NCBI GenBank assembly: GCA_016713425.1
Contig: JADJPE010000005.1
Span: forward strand, 3,348,001-3,412,000
Direction: 5' to 3'
DNA: 64,000 nucleotides
DNA from: Deltaproteobacteria bacterium
Lineage (GTDB): Bacteria > Myxococcota > Kuafuiibacteriia > Kuafuiibacteriales > Kuafuiibacteriaceae
In this document: positions 51,167 through 61,882 of the stretch, one piece after another
How positions within the stretch are numbered: the first letter of the stretch is position 1
How the letters are laid out: the number at the start of each line of letters is the position of its first letter
Notes under the pieces: generated by a model
What the model was told of the DNA's origin: nothing
The model's input: the letters and a program-made list of their open reading frames with translations, nothing else
Database searches by the model: none
Position numbers and translations under genes: made by a program

Positions 51167-52656
<1,490 letters not shown>

Positions 52657-52751
52657 GGCGCCACCTTAGCAAAGGCGCAGGCCGAAGCCCAACGCGGTGA
52701 CGCCGATTCTCGATAAGGCGCACCAACCTCGGTCGCGGGTGGGGTGTCTGC

Positions 52752-54761
52752 CTACGTACGACTGCAGCGCCGCGCGACCTGGGCACGTAGAAGAAGCCCT
52801 GCAAACAGTGCGATCCAAGGACTGAGCGGCCACGCTCCGTCCTTGCCCCCCGGGCGCTTGGCGTCGGTGCTTTCGTGGCCGAACGTCTGACAGGCGCATC
52901 CCGCCAGCTCATCGGATGTGTCTTCGGGCGAGGGGCCGCCCGGCGCGCCTGGTGCGCCTGGTGCGGTGCCGTCGAGATGGGCGGCTCCACCGCCGTCGGT
53001 TCGTTCGCTCGCGGCATCTGATCTTGGTCCGATGTCGGAAGGAAGCCCGCCGTCGAGTGGGTGGACGTCGGCGTCGAGATCCGCCCCGTCTGAACTTTGG
53101 GCCGCGTCGCCGTGGGCCGCGTCGTCGTGGGTGAGGCTGCCGTCGGCGATATCGCCGTCTGCCGTATCGCCGTCTCCAATACCGCCGTCTCCAGTACCAC
53201 CGTCCGTGACAGGCCCACCATCGAGCGTCGCTCCGCCATCGGGTTGGCCGCTATCCATCATCACGGCCCCGGCATCGCCGGACGTGATGGGTGGCGCACC
53301 GGCCGGTGTGCAGTACGCGACCTCCGTTTCGCCCACGGTCGCGTGCGTGCACTGCTGCGCGTTGTTGCAGGCGTTTGCGTCACGAAGACAGCTCAGATAG
53401 CAGGTCGGGGTTGGGCGCTCGGCCGTGATGAGGCACGGGCCGACGGCGCAGCCTTGTAGGCCATCGCATGATTCGCCTTCGCTGACGGCAGGCACGCAGA
53501 TCGAGACGACGCCCCCCGCGCCGTCCGAGAAGGTCTCGCACGCTGCGCCCGGTTCGCAGCCTGTCGTCGGCGGGCTCGAATCGTCGCTCGGCGTGCACGT
53601 GTGCGAGCAGATCCCGTAGCAATCGAGTCCAGCCTGGCACCACACGGTACTTCCGTCACACGCCGCCCCGAACTCGACGACGTCATAGGCGCCGAGGTCG
53701 TCGCAGTTCTGGGACTTCGGCACACAGTACTGTTCCGGCCTCGAGCTCTGAACAGTTAGGCACGTGTAGTCCGTCGGACAGCCTCCATCGGCCCCGGCGC
53801 TGGGCTGAGGGCAGGGCGCAATACATCGTCCGGTTTCGGCCTCGGTGAGTCCAGAGACGCAGAGACCGTCGTCTGCACAGCCGTTGGGCACCGGAAGACA
53901 CGTGCCGCACAGCGGTTGATTCAGGCCATCGTCGCGGACGCAGAGGTTTCGTCCCGGGTTGCTTGGGTCGGCGCCGCACGCATACCCGAAAGGGCACGTT
54001 CCGCATAGGGTGCTGCAGTATCCGGTCGGCCCTGGATTCACGCAAAGAAGGCTGTCGCATTCGAGCCCATCGGTGCACGGCCATCCAAGTCCGCCCGATG
54101 TTCCGGGGTAGAGCGCGCAGGCGCCGAGCGTGTCGTCCGCGCGTGGCGTTCGGATCGGCGAGCCGGGATAGGCCGAGTACATGAGGGCGTCGCCGAGATC
54201 GCAAGTACCGTTGTCGTCGCAGTGCCCGAGTCCGATGAAATGCCCGTACTCATGCGCAACAATCGAGGCAATATCGGTTCCGGTCGCGCCATCGGTTGTC
54301 CATGTGTAGTGGACGTCGTTGAGCACAATGTCGGCGTCGGCTTTGCACTCGAGGTCCCACGAGGTCTGCGTATTGTCGGTCACCTGTCCGCACGAAGTTC
54401 CGGAGGAATAGGAGACGGTGAACCCGATCGTGGCGCTTCCTTCGCGCCAATCCTGCGACCAGAAGATGTTGTGTTTGCCATCGTTCATCGCGACGGCTTC
54501 ACACGCGTAGGAGGCCGGCACCGCGAGGTAGGTCGAGCAGCTTAGGCCGCCGTCCGCGGCCTCGCTCACCCAGCCCGTGATCCCAGACTCCACGGCGTCG
54601 TAGATCGCCTGCGCGGGAACGGTCGTTCGCTGGGCGTTCGGCAGGATGCAGTAGGGGATGGGCATCTCGGTTGCACTCCACCGCATCGGGAGCGATGGGC
54701 TCGGCTGCCAGCCGATCAACGCCGTTGCGAGAACCGGGGCCATGATGAAAACGCTGATCAT
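52752..54761 (-). CDS. Secreted matrixin metalloprotease with MYXO-CTERM-like tail
   Basis: The protein has 669 residues. The signal peptide is short (MISVFIMAPVLATALIG). The catalytic zinc motif HEYGHFIGLGHC (residues 170-181) has the HExxHxxGxxH form of matrixins. A Cys-rich region follows (about 225-470, with paired Cys motifs such as CDSLLCVNPGPTGYCSTLC). An Asp/Gly/Thr/Pro-rich stalk (about 490-615) leads to a C-terminal sorting tail: GCAC at 621-624, a membrane segment (WPLSPWIALFAGLLL) and a basic end (ARRCSRT). This fits the MYXO-CTERM (myxosortase) type that keeps proteins at the cell surface. ATGA overlap with the small partner upstream. Confidence 0.88.
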   Translation of the reverse strand: MISVFIMAPVLATALIGWQPSPSLPMRWSATEMPIPYCILPNAQRTTVPAQAIYDAVESGITGWVSEAADGGLSCSTYLAVPASYACEAVAMNDGKHNIFWSQDWREGSATIGFTVSYSSGTSCGQVTDNTQTSWDLECKADADIVLNDVHYTWTTDGATGTDIASIVAHEYGHFIGLGHCDDNGTCDLGDALMYSAYPGSPIRTPRADDTLGACALYPGTSGGLGWPCTDGLECDSLLCVNPGPTGYCSTLCGTCPFGYACGADPSNPGRNLCVRDDGLNQPLCGTCLPVPNGCADDGLCVSGLTEAETGRCIAPCPQPSAGADGGCPTDYTCLTVQSSRPEQYCVPKSQNCDDLGAYDVVEFGAACDGSTVWCQAGLDCYGICSHTCTPSDDSSPPTTGCEPGAACETFSDGAGGVVSICVPAVSEGESCDGLQGCAVGPCLITAERPTPTCYLSCLRDANACNNAQQCTHATVGETEVAYCTPAGAPPITSGDAGAVMMDSGQPDGGATLDGGPVTDGGTGDGGIGDGDTADGDIADGSLTHDDAAHGDAAQSSDGADLDADVHPLDGGLPSDIGPRSDAASERTDGGGAAHLDGTAPGAPGAPGGPSPEDTSDELAGCACQTFGHESTDAKRPGGKDGAWPLSPWIALFAGLLLRAQVARRCSRT

Positions 54762-55438
54762 GGGGAGTGGCCTCGTCCGGGATCTGAGAACGTCGAATCG
54801 GGGGCCGCCACCTCGGGGTCGGTGCCGAAGTCGCGGATTTGTCGGAGTCGATCGAGAAAGGCGCCCAGCGTCTCTGGTTTCATGGGCGAAACGGGCGCGA
54901 TCTCCATCCCTCTGGTACCTCTGGTACCTCTGTTACCGGGCCGCACGCGCCAGGTGCTGACTTTCGGTGCGTGTCGGACCCAAGCCTGGCCCTCGTTGTA
55001 CGTCACGTCGTACTTCCCGATGCCGATGCCGATGGCGACGAACATCTCGCCTCGACCGACCGGCTCGAGGAAGAGCACGACCTCATCGCCGACTTGATAT
55101 GTTGCCGCCCCCGATATCGAGGCGGCACGGGTTTCGATTCGTCCACCCGACTGCCGGACGACAAGCGTCGTGTCGGGCGCAAAGTCTCCCTTGATGCTCT
55201 CCACCACCCGGATGAAGATGTGCGTCTCGATCTCGCCCCGGCGCTCTGTCTCAACGCCCACCACTCGGATCACTTTTGCGTGGACGACCACCGGTGCGCG
55301 CTCGGTTTTTTCGGCGAGCGACAGCGCCCGAACCACGGTCCCGCGCGCGGGGCCCGGCAGCATTGCGCCGAAGACGACGACGACGACCGCGAGCGTGAGG
55401 CCGAGTCGCGGATTGCAGGGTGATATGGGACGCGCCAT
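54758..55438 (-). CDS. Small exported partner of the matrixin
   Basis: The protein has 226 residues; ATG 55438 is chosen for the signal peptide (LTLAVVVVVFGAMLPGPARG). The mature protein reads RALSLAEKTERAPVVVHAKV, then FIRVVESIKGDFAPDTTL and VGDEVVLFLEPVGRGE. This pattern is often found beside matrixins in Myxococcota; function unknown. A short RGTRGTRG repeat is encoded by 9-bp units near residue 170. It is coupled to the protease gene by a four-base overlap. The frame is open far upstream but the tail there is not protein-like. Confidence 0.6.
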   Translation of the reverse strand: MARPISPCNPRLGLTLAVVVVVFGAMLPGPARGTVVRALSLAEKTERAPVVVHAKVIRVVGVETERRGEIETHIFIRVVESIKGDFAPDTTLVVRQSGGRIETRAASISGAATYQVGDEVVLFLEPVGRGEMFVAIGIGIGKYDVTYNEGQAWVRHAPKVSTWRVRPGNRGTRGTRGMEIAPVSPMKPETLGAFLDRLRQIRDFGTDPEVAAPDSTFSDPGRGHSP

Positions 55439-55600
55439 TCGCGTCAACGTACGGGGCTCGACCCGCTCGATACAACCCGCACAGCACCCCATGCCCGAAT
55501 GTAGGGGCATCTGCACCGGGCGTGCCGCACGCGAGGGGCCCCGCGGGCTCGATCTGACCATTCTCCACCCCCATGCCTCCCAGCCGCCGTGCCTCTGGGT

Positions 55601-55724
55601 GCGAGAGAATCCGATGCGAGAATCCGATGCGAGAATCCAGTTCGAGTATGAGTGCGAGTATGAGTGCGAGTATGAGTGCGAGAATCCGGTGCGAGGATGA
55701 GTGCGAGGATCGGATGCGAAAGAA
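55601..55724. repeat. Tandem 13-bp and 12-bp repeats between matrixin partner and sbcC
   Basis: GCGAGAATCCGAT-like units (13 bp, about three) are followed by GAGTATGAGTGC units (12 bp, about four), then diverged copies up to the sbcC 3' end. The rest of the gap (55439-55600) shows no gene. No spacer-repeat alternation, so not CRISPR. Confidence 0.85.
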
Positions 55725-58700
55725 TCACCGAGCGACGGCGATGAAGACCGCGCTCGAACCGGGGCTGGTGGGGGCCACGCGCACCTGATAGCCCACGCGT
55801 TCGGCGACCTCAGGGACGTGAGAGATGATGCCGATGGTTCGGCCTTCGGCTTGGAGTTGGTCGAGCACACTGAGGGCGGTCTCGAGCGCATCTTCGTCGA
55901 GGCTTCCGAAACCCTCGTCGATGAAGAGCGAGTCCACCTCGACCTGGTGAGAGGACAGCGACGACAGCCCAAGCGCGAGCGCGAGCGAGATCAAGAAGCT
56001 CTCGCCGCCCGACAGCGTCGAGATCGATCGCGCTTCTTCGCCGAGGTCGAGGTCGGTGATCTGGAGCTCCATGTCGAAACCCGGAACCCTCGAAAGCCGA
56101 TATCGAGGACGGAGCGCCGCCAAGTGTCGGTTCGCCATGAAAAGCAGCGCGTCCAGGGAAAGACTCTGGGCGAAGGTCCGAAATTTCTTCCCATCGGCGG
56201 ATCCGATGATCGAGTTCATCTCGCACCATGTCGCCGCCTCGATCCGCTGGGCCGCGAGCTGCGGCTCGAGTCGGGCGACCGCCGCCCGCTCTTCATCGTC
56301 GCGCTTGAGTGCCGCGCTTTCGGTCACGAATCCCGCGTTGAGCGCATCGAGCTCAGCCTCTCTGCTCTTCATGCGCGTCTCGAGTGCCTGGCGATCGGCG
56401 GAAGCCGGTTGCTTATCGCGGTGGGCTCGAAGTCGTGCCTCGCGGTCTTCGACCAGTGCCTCGCATCGGGCTCGCTCGGCTTGGCGTTCTCGTACGTGGA
56501 TTCGTCGCGTCTCGAGCCATTCGGGCCCACGGCCAAGGATTTCGGCCAGCTCTGTGCGTGTGACATCGATCTTCGCCTGGCTCATTGCGGCTTCGAGTCG
56601 CGCATGGGCTTCGACGTGTTGAGTGGCCGCTGTGTGCGCGCGTTCCTCGAGGTTGCTTCGACGCTCGGATGCGCGGGCGGCGTGCTCGCTCCGGCGACTG
56701 AAATCGCGCTGCGCTTCGAGATGCGCCTGTTCGGTCCGCTCGAGTTCGGCTTTCGCGGAAGCTTCGACTTCCTCCAACGTTCGACCGTCGAGGTGCCGCG
56801 ACCGAGCCGCTTTGAGTTCGCTCAGTCGGCTTCGCGTTTCGTTGGCCTGCTCGTCGGCGCGGGCCAGGGATCCTCGAGCGCCCACCCAAGCGTGATTCAG
56901 AAGCTCGAGTGCCGCCTGGATACGCGCGCGCTCTTCGCTCCGTGTCACCTTTTGGTCCCGCGCATTCCGGTACGCGTTCGCGTCGGCGGCGCAGAGTGCT
57001 TGGTAGGTCTTTGGGCTGTCGAACAGACGATCCGGGAAGTCGGCGCGGGAGCACAGTGGTGGGCGAAGCTCTTCGAGTACCCGTGCTTGCTCTCGATTCG
57101 CATCCTGGAGCGCCGCGCGTGCCGCCGCTGCGTTCGCCTGCGCGGCTGCGCTTCGTACTTCGCGGACGCGCTCTCCCTCGATGACGGATTCGCGTTCGGC
57201 CGCGAGCGCGTCGATGTGCTCGCGGCGTTCGATGATTCGGCGCCCGAGACGTTCGTCTTCTTGGGCTTTCGCTCCGAGCGTCTCGTGGTGTGTCAAGAGT
57301 CGTGCGCTGGCGCGGGCGAGTGCGGCCTGCGCCTCGGGGTCGGTTGGATGTCGGGGGATCAAGCCGGCAACCTTCGATGTTCCAAGGCGCGCGAGCAGCG
57401 TCGAATCGACCCAGACGGTGGCGAGCGTCTCGCGCCGTCGATCCCACTCTTCGCTCAGTCTTTCGAGCTGGTGCGTGAGATCCCCCATCCGAGCTTGGGC
57501 GCTTTCCATCGCGAGCCGATGGGCCCCCACGGCTTCGCGCGCGTCACGCGCCCGTTGGCGGACGTGGTTGCGTTTCAGTCGCGCACGCCTAAGCCGCCGA
57601 CGAAGAGCGGCAATACGTGCTTCGCCGGGCTCGTCCACTCCTTCCCGAGGATGCGTACGCGAGCCGCAGAGTGGGCACGGCTCACCTGGGATGAGCAAGG
57701 TCGCTCGCTCCTTGGAAAGGCGATTTTTGGCGGTGGCGACTTCGAGATCGAGCGCGGTCGCTGCGATGTACGCCTTGAGTTTCGTGACCCTCCTTCTCTG
57801 CGCTGAAAGCGCGCGGCGCTGAGTCTGTTGGCCTCGTCCTTCCGCGCGGAAGCGGCGGGCTTCGGCGAGCCTCGCTCGTTCCGCTTTCGCGGTCTCTTTG
57901 ACGATCGACGTCATGCGCTCGAGCGAAGAGATCTCATCGCCGGCGCGCCGGAGCGCGGCTTGGATAGCCGCCGGCGAGGCCTCGCGCCGTTCTTCGGCGA
58001 GGCGCTGCTCGTCCTCGTGGAGCGCTGTGCGCGCGCATTCCAAGTCGCGCTCGAGCGTAGAGCGCTGATGGACAAGCCCCCCAAGCTCCGCGCGCTCCTC
58101 TTCGGCTGCGTGTTCCGCAGCGACCAGACGTCCCCGTACCGCCTCGATCCGTTGTTGGTTTTCGGCAAAGCGAGAGAGTGCGTCTTGCCATCTCGGCCAT
58201 TCCTCCGCGAGCGGCGCCATCGATGCCGAGGCTTCCAGCCATCGATCGATCTCGCTCAAGGAAGCGTTGTTTGCCTCAAGTTCTCTCTCCATCTCGGTGC
58301 GTTTCGCAGAAATCTCGTCGAACTGGTGGCGCGCATCTTTCGCTTCCAGTTCTCTCTGCCCAAGTCGTTCTTCCCAGTCTGCGATCTGAAAGGTGAGCGC
58401 CCTCGCCTCGGCTAGACGGGGCGTCAACGCCTGTTGCTTAGATAGGACGGCCGCTCGCGCCTCTTCGGCTCGCCCGAGGCGGTCCTTCGATTCGTCTTTC
58501 GCCTTGTGCGCCTCGACCTCGTTTTGCGCAGCGCTTCTGAGAGCGTCTACGGACTCGGTGTGCTGAATTTTGGCGCGATGCTCTGCCTCGAAGACCGGAC
58601 GCAGAGTCTCGGCCTGTTCGCCCAGGTTGACGACCTTCCGGAGCGCGGCGGCTTCATCCCAGGCGCGCTCGGCGTCGGCGAGCGCCCTGAGGACTGCTTC

Positions 58701-59513
58701 GTATTCTTGCTCGAGCGCCTCCAGATTCGAATGCCATTCGAGCAGACCTTGGATCTCTCGCATCGCGTCGGTTAGGGCGCGTCGCTGCTCGACGATGCGC
58801 CCAAGTCGTTGCTCTACTTCGTTGCGATCACGCTCGCTCATCAGAGAACGTTGGTCCAACTGTCGCTCGAGTTCGGCGAGCTGTTCGACTTCGCGCTTCG
58901 CCCGCCGAAAGGCGCCTTGCGATAAGTGCCGGTAGATGTCGGTGCCCGTCATCTTCTCGAGGAGGGCCGCCCGCTCGTCGCCGCTCGACCTCAGAAAGGC
59001 CGCGAAGTCGCCTTGGGCAAGCAAGGCCGCTCGACAGAACTCGGCGAAAGACAGCCCGACCGAACGCTCGATCTCGGCGAGGGTCTCGGTCTTTGTTGAC
59101 CCCGATCGGTCGCGGCCGTCCTCGATCTCGATGAGGCGCATCCGCTGATTCTGGATGCGTCCATCGAGCGCTCTGCGCGCTCTCCATACATGCCAGGTCG
59201 CACGCAGCCGCCGTCTTTCGACCCCGATGAAGTCAACCTCCGCCATCGCCTCGGCGGAACCACGCCGCATGATCGAGCGTGGATCTGCGCCATGAACCTC
59301 GAGGTCGCCGACCAAGACTTCTTTGGCACCAAAAAGGCGCGGCGATCGATCGTAAAGTGCCAGGCACAGCGCATCGAGCAGAGTGCTCTTGCCGGCACCG
59401 GTCGGACCCGTAATCGTGAAAATGCGCGTGTCGGCGAGGGGGCCGTGCTCGAGGTCGATCTCGAAGGTGGGCAAGCTCGCCAGGTTCTGGCCACGGATCG
59501 CGAGGACTCTCAC
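55725..59513 (-). CDS. sbcC: Exonuclease SbcCD subunit C
   Basis: The protein has 1262 residues, an SMC-like ATPase that with SbcD (Mre11-like) cleaves hairpins and DNA ends. Walker A GPTGAGKST (36-44), a zinc hook CPLC (near residue 612) in the middle of a long coiled coil, the signature LSGGESFLISLALALGLS and Walker B LFIDEGFGSLDED near the C-terminus are all present. It overlaps sbcD by four bases. The length is somewhat above the 1050-residue E. coli protein because of longer coiled coils. Confidence 0.97.
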   Translation of the reverse strand: MRVLAIRGQNLASLPTFEIDLEHGPLADTRIFTITGPTGAGKSTLLDALCLALYDRSPRLFGAKEVLVGDLEVHGADPRSIMRRGSAEAMAEVDFIGVERRRLRATWHVWRARRALDGRIQNQRMRLIEIEDGRDRSGSTKTETLAEIERSVGLSFAEFCRAALLAQGDFAAFLRSSGDERAALLEKMTGTDIYRHLSQGAFRRAKREVEQLAELERQLDQRSLMSERDRNEVEQRLGRIVEQRRALTDAMREIQGLLEWHSNLEALEQEYEAVLRALADAERAWDEAAALRKVVNLGEQAETLRPVFEAEHRAKIQHTESVDALRSAAQNEVEAHKAKDESKDRLGRAEEARAAVLSKQQALTPRLAEARALTFQIADWEERLGQRELEAKDARHQFDEISAKRTEMERELEANNASLSEIDRWLEASASMAPLAEEWPRWQDALSRFAENQQRIEAVRGRLVAAEHAAEEERAELGGLVHQRSTLERDLECARTALHEDEQRLAEERREASPAAIQAALRRAGDEISSLERMTSIVKETAKAERARLAEARRFRAEGRGQQTQRRALSAQRRRVTKLKAYIAATALDLEVATAKNRLSKERATLLIPGEPCPLCGSRTHPREGVDEPGEARIAALRRRLRRARLKRNHVRQRARDAREAVGAHRLAMESAQARMGDLTHQLERLSEEWDRRRETLATVWVDSTLLARLGTSKVAGLIPRHPTDPEAQAALARASARLLTHHETLGAKAQEDERLGRRIIERREHIDALAAERESVIEGERVREVRSAAAQANAAAARAALQDANREQARVLEELRPPLCSRADFPDRLFDSPKTYQALCAADANAYRNARDQKVTRSEERARIQAALELLNHAWVGARGSLARADEQANETRSRLSELKAARSRHLDGRTLEEVEASAKAELERTEQAHLEAQRDFSRRSEHAARASERRSNLEERAHTAATQHVEAHARLEAAMSQAKIDVTRTELAEILGRGPEWLETRRIHVRERQAERARCEALVEDREARLRAHRDKQPASADRQALETRMKSREAELDALNAGFVTESAALKRDDEERAAVARLEPQLAAQRIEAATWCEMNSIIGSADGKKFRTFAQSLSLDALLFMANRHLAALRPRYRLSRVPGFDMELQITDLDLGEEARSISTLSGGESFLISLALALGLSSLSSHQVEVDSLFIDEGFGSLDEDALETALSVLDQLQAEGRTIGIISHVPEVAERVGYQVRVAPTSPGSSAVFIAVAR

Positions 59514-61087
59514 GAAGTACGTGCCCCATCGACCCTTCGCGCGTGATCGGCGCGAGCGTCGTGAGATTCGGGGGTGTCGTGAGATTCGAGCGCGCTCGGC
59601 TCGTCAGAATGGACCTGGATCTCGGTGAGTAGCGCTGCGAACGAGGCCATGAGATTCGCCGGGACCGGCACGCCGCGTGCACGGTGATACGCCGCCTGGA
59701 ACACATCCTCGGGCGACAATAGGGTCAAGTCTCGTCCTTCGGGCAGCCCGTGGTTCGCGTGCCGCTCGGGCCGTCGCACGTCGATCCGAACGAGGCGAAC
59801 GGCGGCGCCCTCGATGGCCGCCTCGATGTCCCGTCGAAGCCGCGGGTGGGCATGGTCGAGCTGCACTCGGACTTCGAGTAGTGCGGGCGCCGCATCCTTC
59901 GGTGTCGTGTGGTCATCATGGTCATGGTCATGGTCATGGTCGAGCTCGGGGGCGGAGGATGTGTCGCCCGGTGGTCGGCGAAGAGCACGGAGCGCATCGA
60001 GGACCGATTCGAGCGGCGCATGTTGCTCTGGAACCGAGAGGAGCCTGCGCGATTGCGGCGTACGAAGCGAACGTACCCGAGTCAGATGCTCCCCCTGGAA
60101 CTCAACGACGTACACCTGATGCTCATAGTTGCGTTCGGCCATCGACAGGGGGATCGGAGAACCGGAATAGCGGATGCGCGATTGGTTGGCGACTGTCTGC
60201 GCACGATGCAGATGACCAAGCGCGACGTAGGCGCACGCTTCAGGGAAGATGTCCGCGGGCAACGCGTATTGGTTCCCCACCTGAATCTTGCGTTCACTGA
60301 GCTCGGACAGCACGGTATTGGCCATGTACAAGTGGCCCGTCGCAACGAGCGGCTGACCCGGTCGTCGTCGCTTCTCGGCGAGATCGACGAGGGTCGCGTA
60401 GAGCGTGCGGTGCTGTCGAATCAGGTCCTCGTGCGGGTCTGTTTGGGATGCGAATGTGATTGCAGGTGCAGAGGAGGAAGCAGGAGCGGCGGAATCAGCA
60501 GCGGCGGAATCAGCGGTGGATGCAGAGGAGGGGTTGGACGAGGGCGCACATGGCGTCGGGCGCGGGAGCTGATCGCGAGGGCGTAAGAACGGGACCGCCA
60601 GGAGCCAGCCCCCCGCCGTTTTGTCGTTGGTCTTGTTGTCGGTTCTGTCGTCGGTTTTGTCGTCGGGATCGGGTGGGGCTTGCGCGGCGGAACTCGTTTT
60701 CTGCCAAATCGGGAGGATCGCTCGCTCGAGATCGATCGAGCCATCGGGGGCGCGCGGGAGCCCGCCGACGACTTGAATGCCGAGCCCATCCAGGATGTCT
60801 TTCGGGGCGTCGAGTCGGAGCGGAGAATCGTGATTGCCTCCGACAACGAAGATGTTCAGGTCGGGGATCGTCGTACGGCATCGAGCCAGGAAACGGTAGT
60901 ATTGCTTCTGTGCACCTGGGGATGGGCTCGAGGCATCGAAGATGTCGCCCGCGATGATGAGGGCGTCGACCTCCTCGTCGACGAGCACCTCGAGCAGCCA
61001 GTCAAGGAATGCTTGATGTTCGGGCTCGCGTGACAGGCCGAACAGATGATGCCCGAGGTGCCAGTCCGCCGTATGGAGGATGCGCAC
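59510..61087 (-). CDS. sbcD: Exonuclease SbcCD subunit D
   Basis: The protein has 525 residues, a metallophosphoesterase (Mre11-like). It starts MRILHTADWHLGHHLFG, then DALIIAGDIFD, VVGGNHDSPLR and ALGHLHRAQ, the metal ligands of the phosphoesterase. It is longer than E. coli SbcD (about 400 residues) because of two inserts. One is a Lys/Asp/Asn/Thr repeat plus a Pro/Ala/Ser stretch near 150-210; the other is an Asp/His run near 385-392. The His/Asp run is encoded by CATGGT-type hexamers. Confidence 0.96.
   Translation of the reverse strand: MRILHTADWHLGHHLFGLSREPEHQAFLDWLLEVLVDEEVDALIIAGDIFDASSPSPGAQKQYYRFLARCRTTIPDLNIFVVGGNHDSPLRLDAPKDILDGLGIQVVGGLPRAPDGSIDLERAILPIWQKTSSAAQAPPDPDDKTDDRTDNKTNDKTAGGWLLAVPFLRPRDQLPRPTPCAPSSNPSSASTADSAAADSAAPASSSAPAITFASQTDPHEDLIRQHRTLYATLVDLAEKRRRPGQPLVATGHLYMANTVLSELSERKIQVGNQYALPADIFPEACAYVALGHLHRAQTVANQSRIRYSGSPIPLSMAERNYEHQVYVVEFQGEHLTRVRSLRTPQSRRLLSVPEQHAPLESVLDALRALRRPPGDTSSAPELDHDHDHDHDDHTTPKDAAPALLEVRVQLDHAHPRLRRDIEAAIEGAAVRLVRIDVRRPERHANHGLPEGRDLTLLSPEDVFQAAYHRARGVPVPANLMASFAALLTEIQVHSDEPSALESHDTPESHDARADHARRVDGARTS
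59912..59942 (-). repeat. Hexamer repeats encoding Asp-His run in sbcD
   Basis: CATGGT hexamers on the plus strand encode HDHDHDHD in SbcD on the minus strand. Frame preserved; the run might bind metal but is probably neutral. Confidence 0.8.
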
Positions 61088-61108
61088 GTGTGCTCTGACC
61101 TCTTCTGC

Positions 61109-61753
61109 TCAGCTCGTCTTGGGCGGGACGAGCTCGAGGCCCGTCGCGGTGATGCTCAGTTCCTTCACGGGCTCGGTGATCTTTCGAGGTGGCTTGCGCC
61201 CGCTCTCGTCCTCGAGATGCTGGGCGGTTTCGACATCGAGAATCTCCGCGCCGAGCTTTCCTTCGACCGTGGCGGTCCATCCCGACGCCGTTTTGGGTAC
61301 GAAGAAACCGTAGTCCTCGGCCGTGATTCGGATGTGTTCGTCGCCTTCGCCCTTGAGCACCATCCAGCATCCCTTGGCTTGGCAGACCGATCCGACCGTG
61401 CCCTTGACCTTGACGACCTGCGCGTCGAGGCTGTCGGCTTTGGACTGGCATTCATCGACGGTCAGCGTAGCGAGGCTTGAGAGCGCGCGCCCGCGTCGCA
61501 CAATGCCATCTGGATCGACTTGATCTCGAGTGTCAGGAGAGGTGCCCCTCGCGTTGGAGGCGCTGGGTTGGGACGCCGGCTGGCTCGCGGGCGCCCCGGC
61601 TGGCATCGATGAGGGCTGGGGCGTCGTGTTGGTGGCAGGGTGCTCGGCGCCGGGCGACTGTCCCTCCTTGGGTGGGCAGCCAAACAGCACGGCCGCTGCG
61701 CCCAAAGACGCGGCGAAGCGAAGAAACGGCGTTGCGAAGGATTTCTCGGTCAT
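61109..61753 (-). CDS. DUF4920-domain lipoprotein
   Basis: The protein has 214 residues from ATG 61753, preceded by GGCGGGG; a longer frame to 61816 lacks a signal. A signal peptide with lipobox (AAVLFGC) is followed by a Pro/Ala/Ser linker (about 25-80) and a C-terminal OB-fold-like DUF4920 domain with VKGTVGSVCQAKGCWMVLKG and FFVPKTASGWTATVEGKL. The domain's Cys pair (C-x3-GCW) is typical. Function unknown, presumably periplasmic. It follows sbcD but lies on the same strand by chance or as a downstream operon member. Confidence 0.75.
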   Translation of the reverse strand: MTEKSFATPFLRFAASLGAAAVLFGCPPKEGQSPGAEHPATNTTPQPSSMPAGAPASQPASQPSASNARGTSPDTRDQVDPDGIVRRGRALSSLATLTVDECQSKADSLDAQVVKVKGTVGSVCQAKGCWMVLKGEGDEHIRITAEDYGFFVPKTASGWTATVEGKLGAEILDVETAQHLEDESGRKPPRKITEPVKELSITATGLELVPPKTS

Positions 61754-61882
61754 GACCCCGCCGCGATACCTCAGATGCGCGGCCTCTGACCATGTCTTTC
61801 GCGGGTCTGGTCGCATAGGTGGATTACCTTAGAAACGAGCGTTGGTGGTGGCGATGTTTGGAAACCGCTACAGTCCTAAGGC

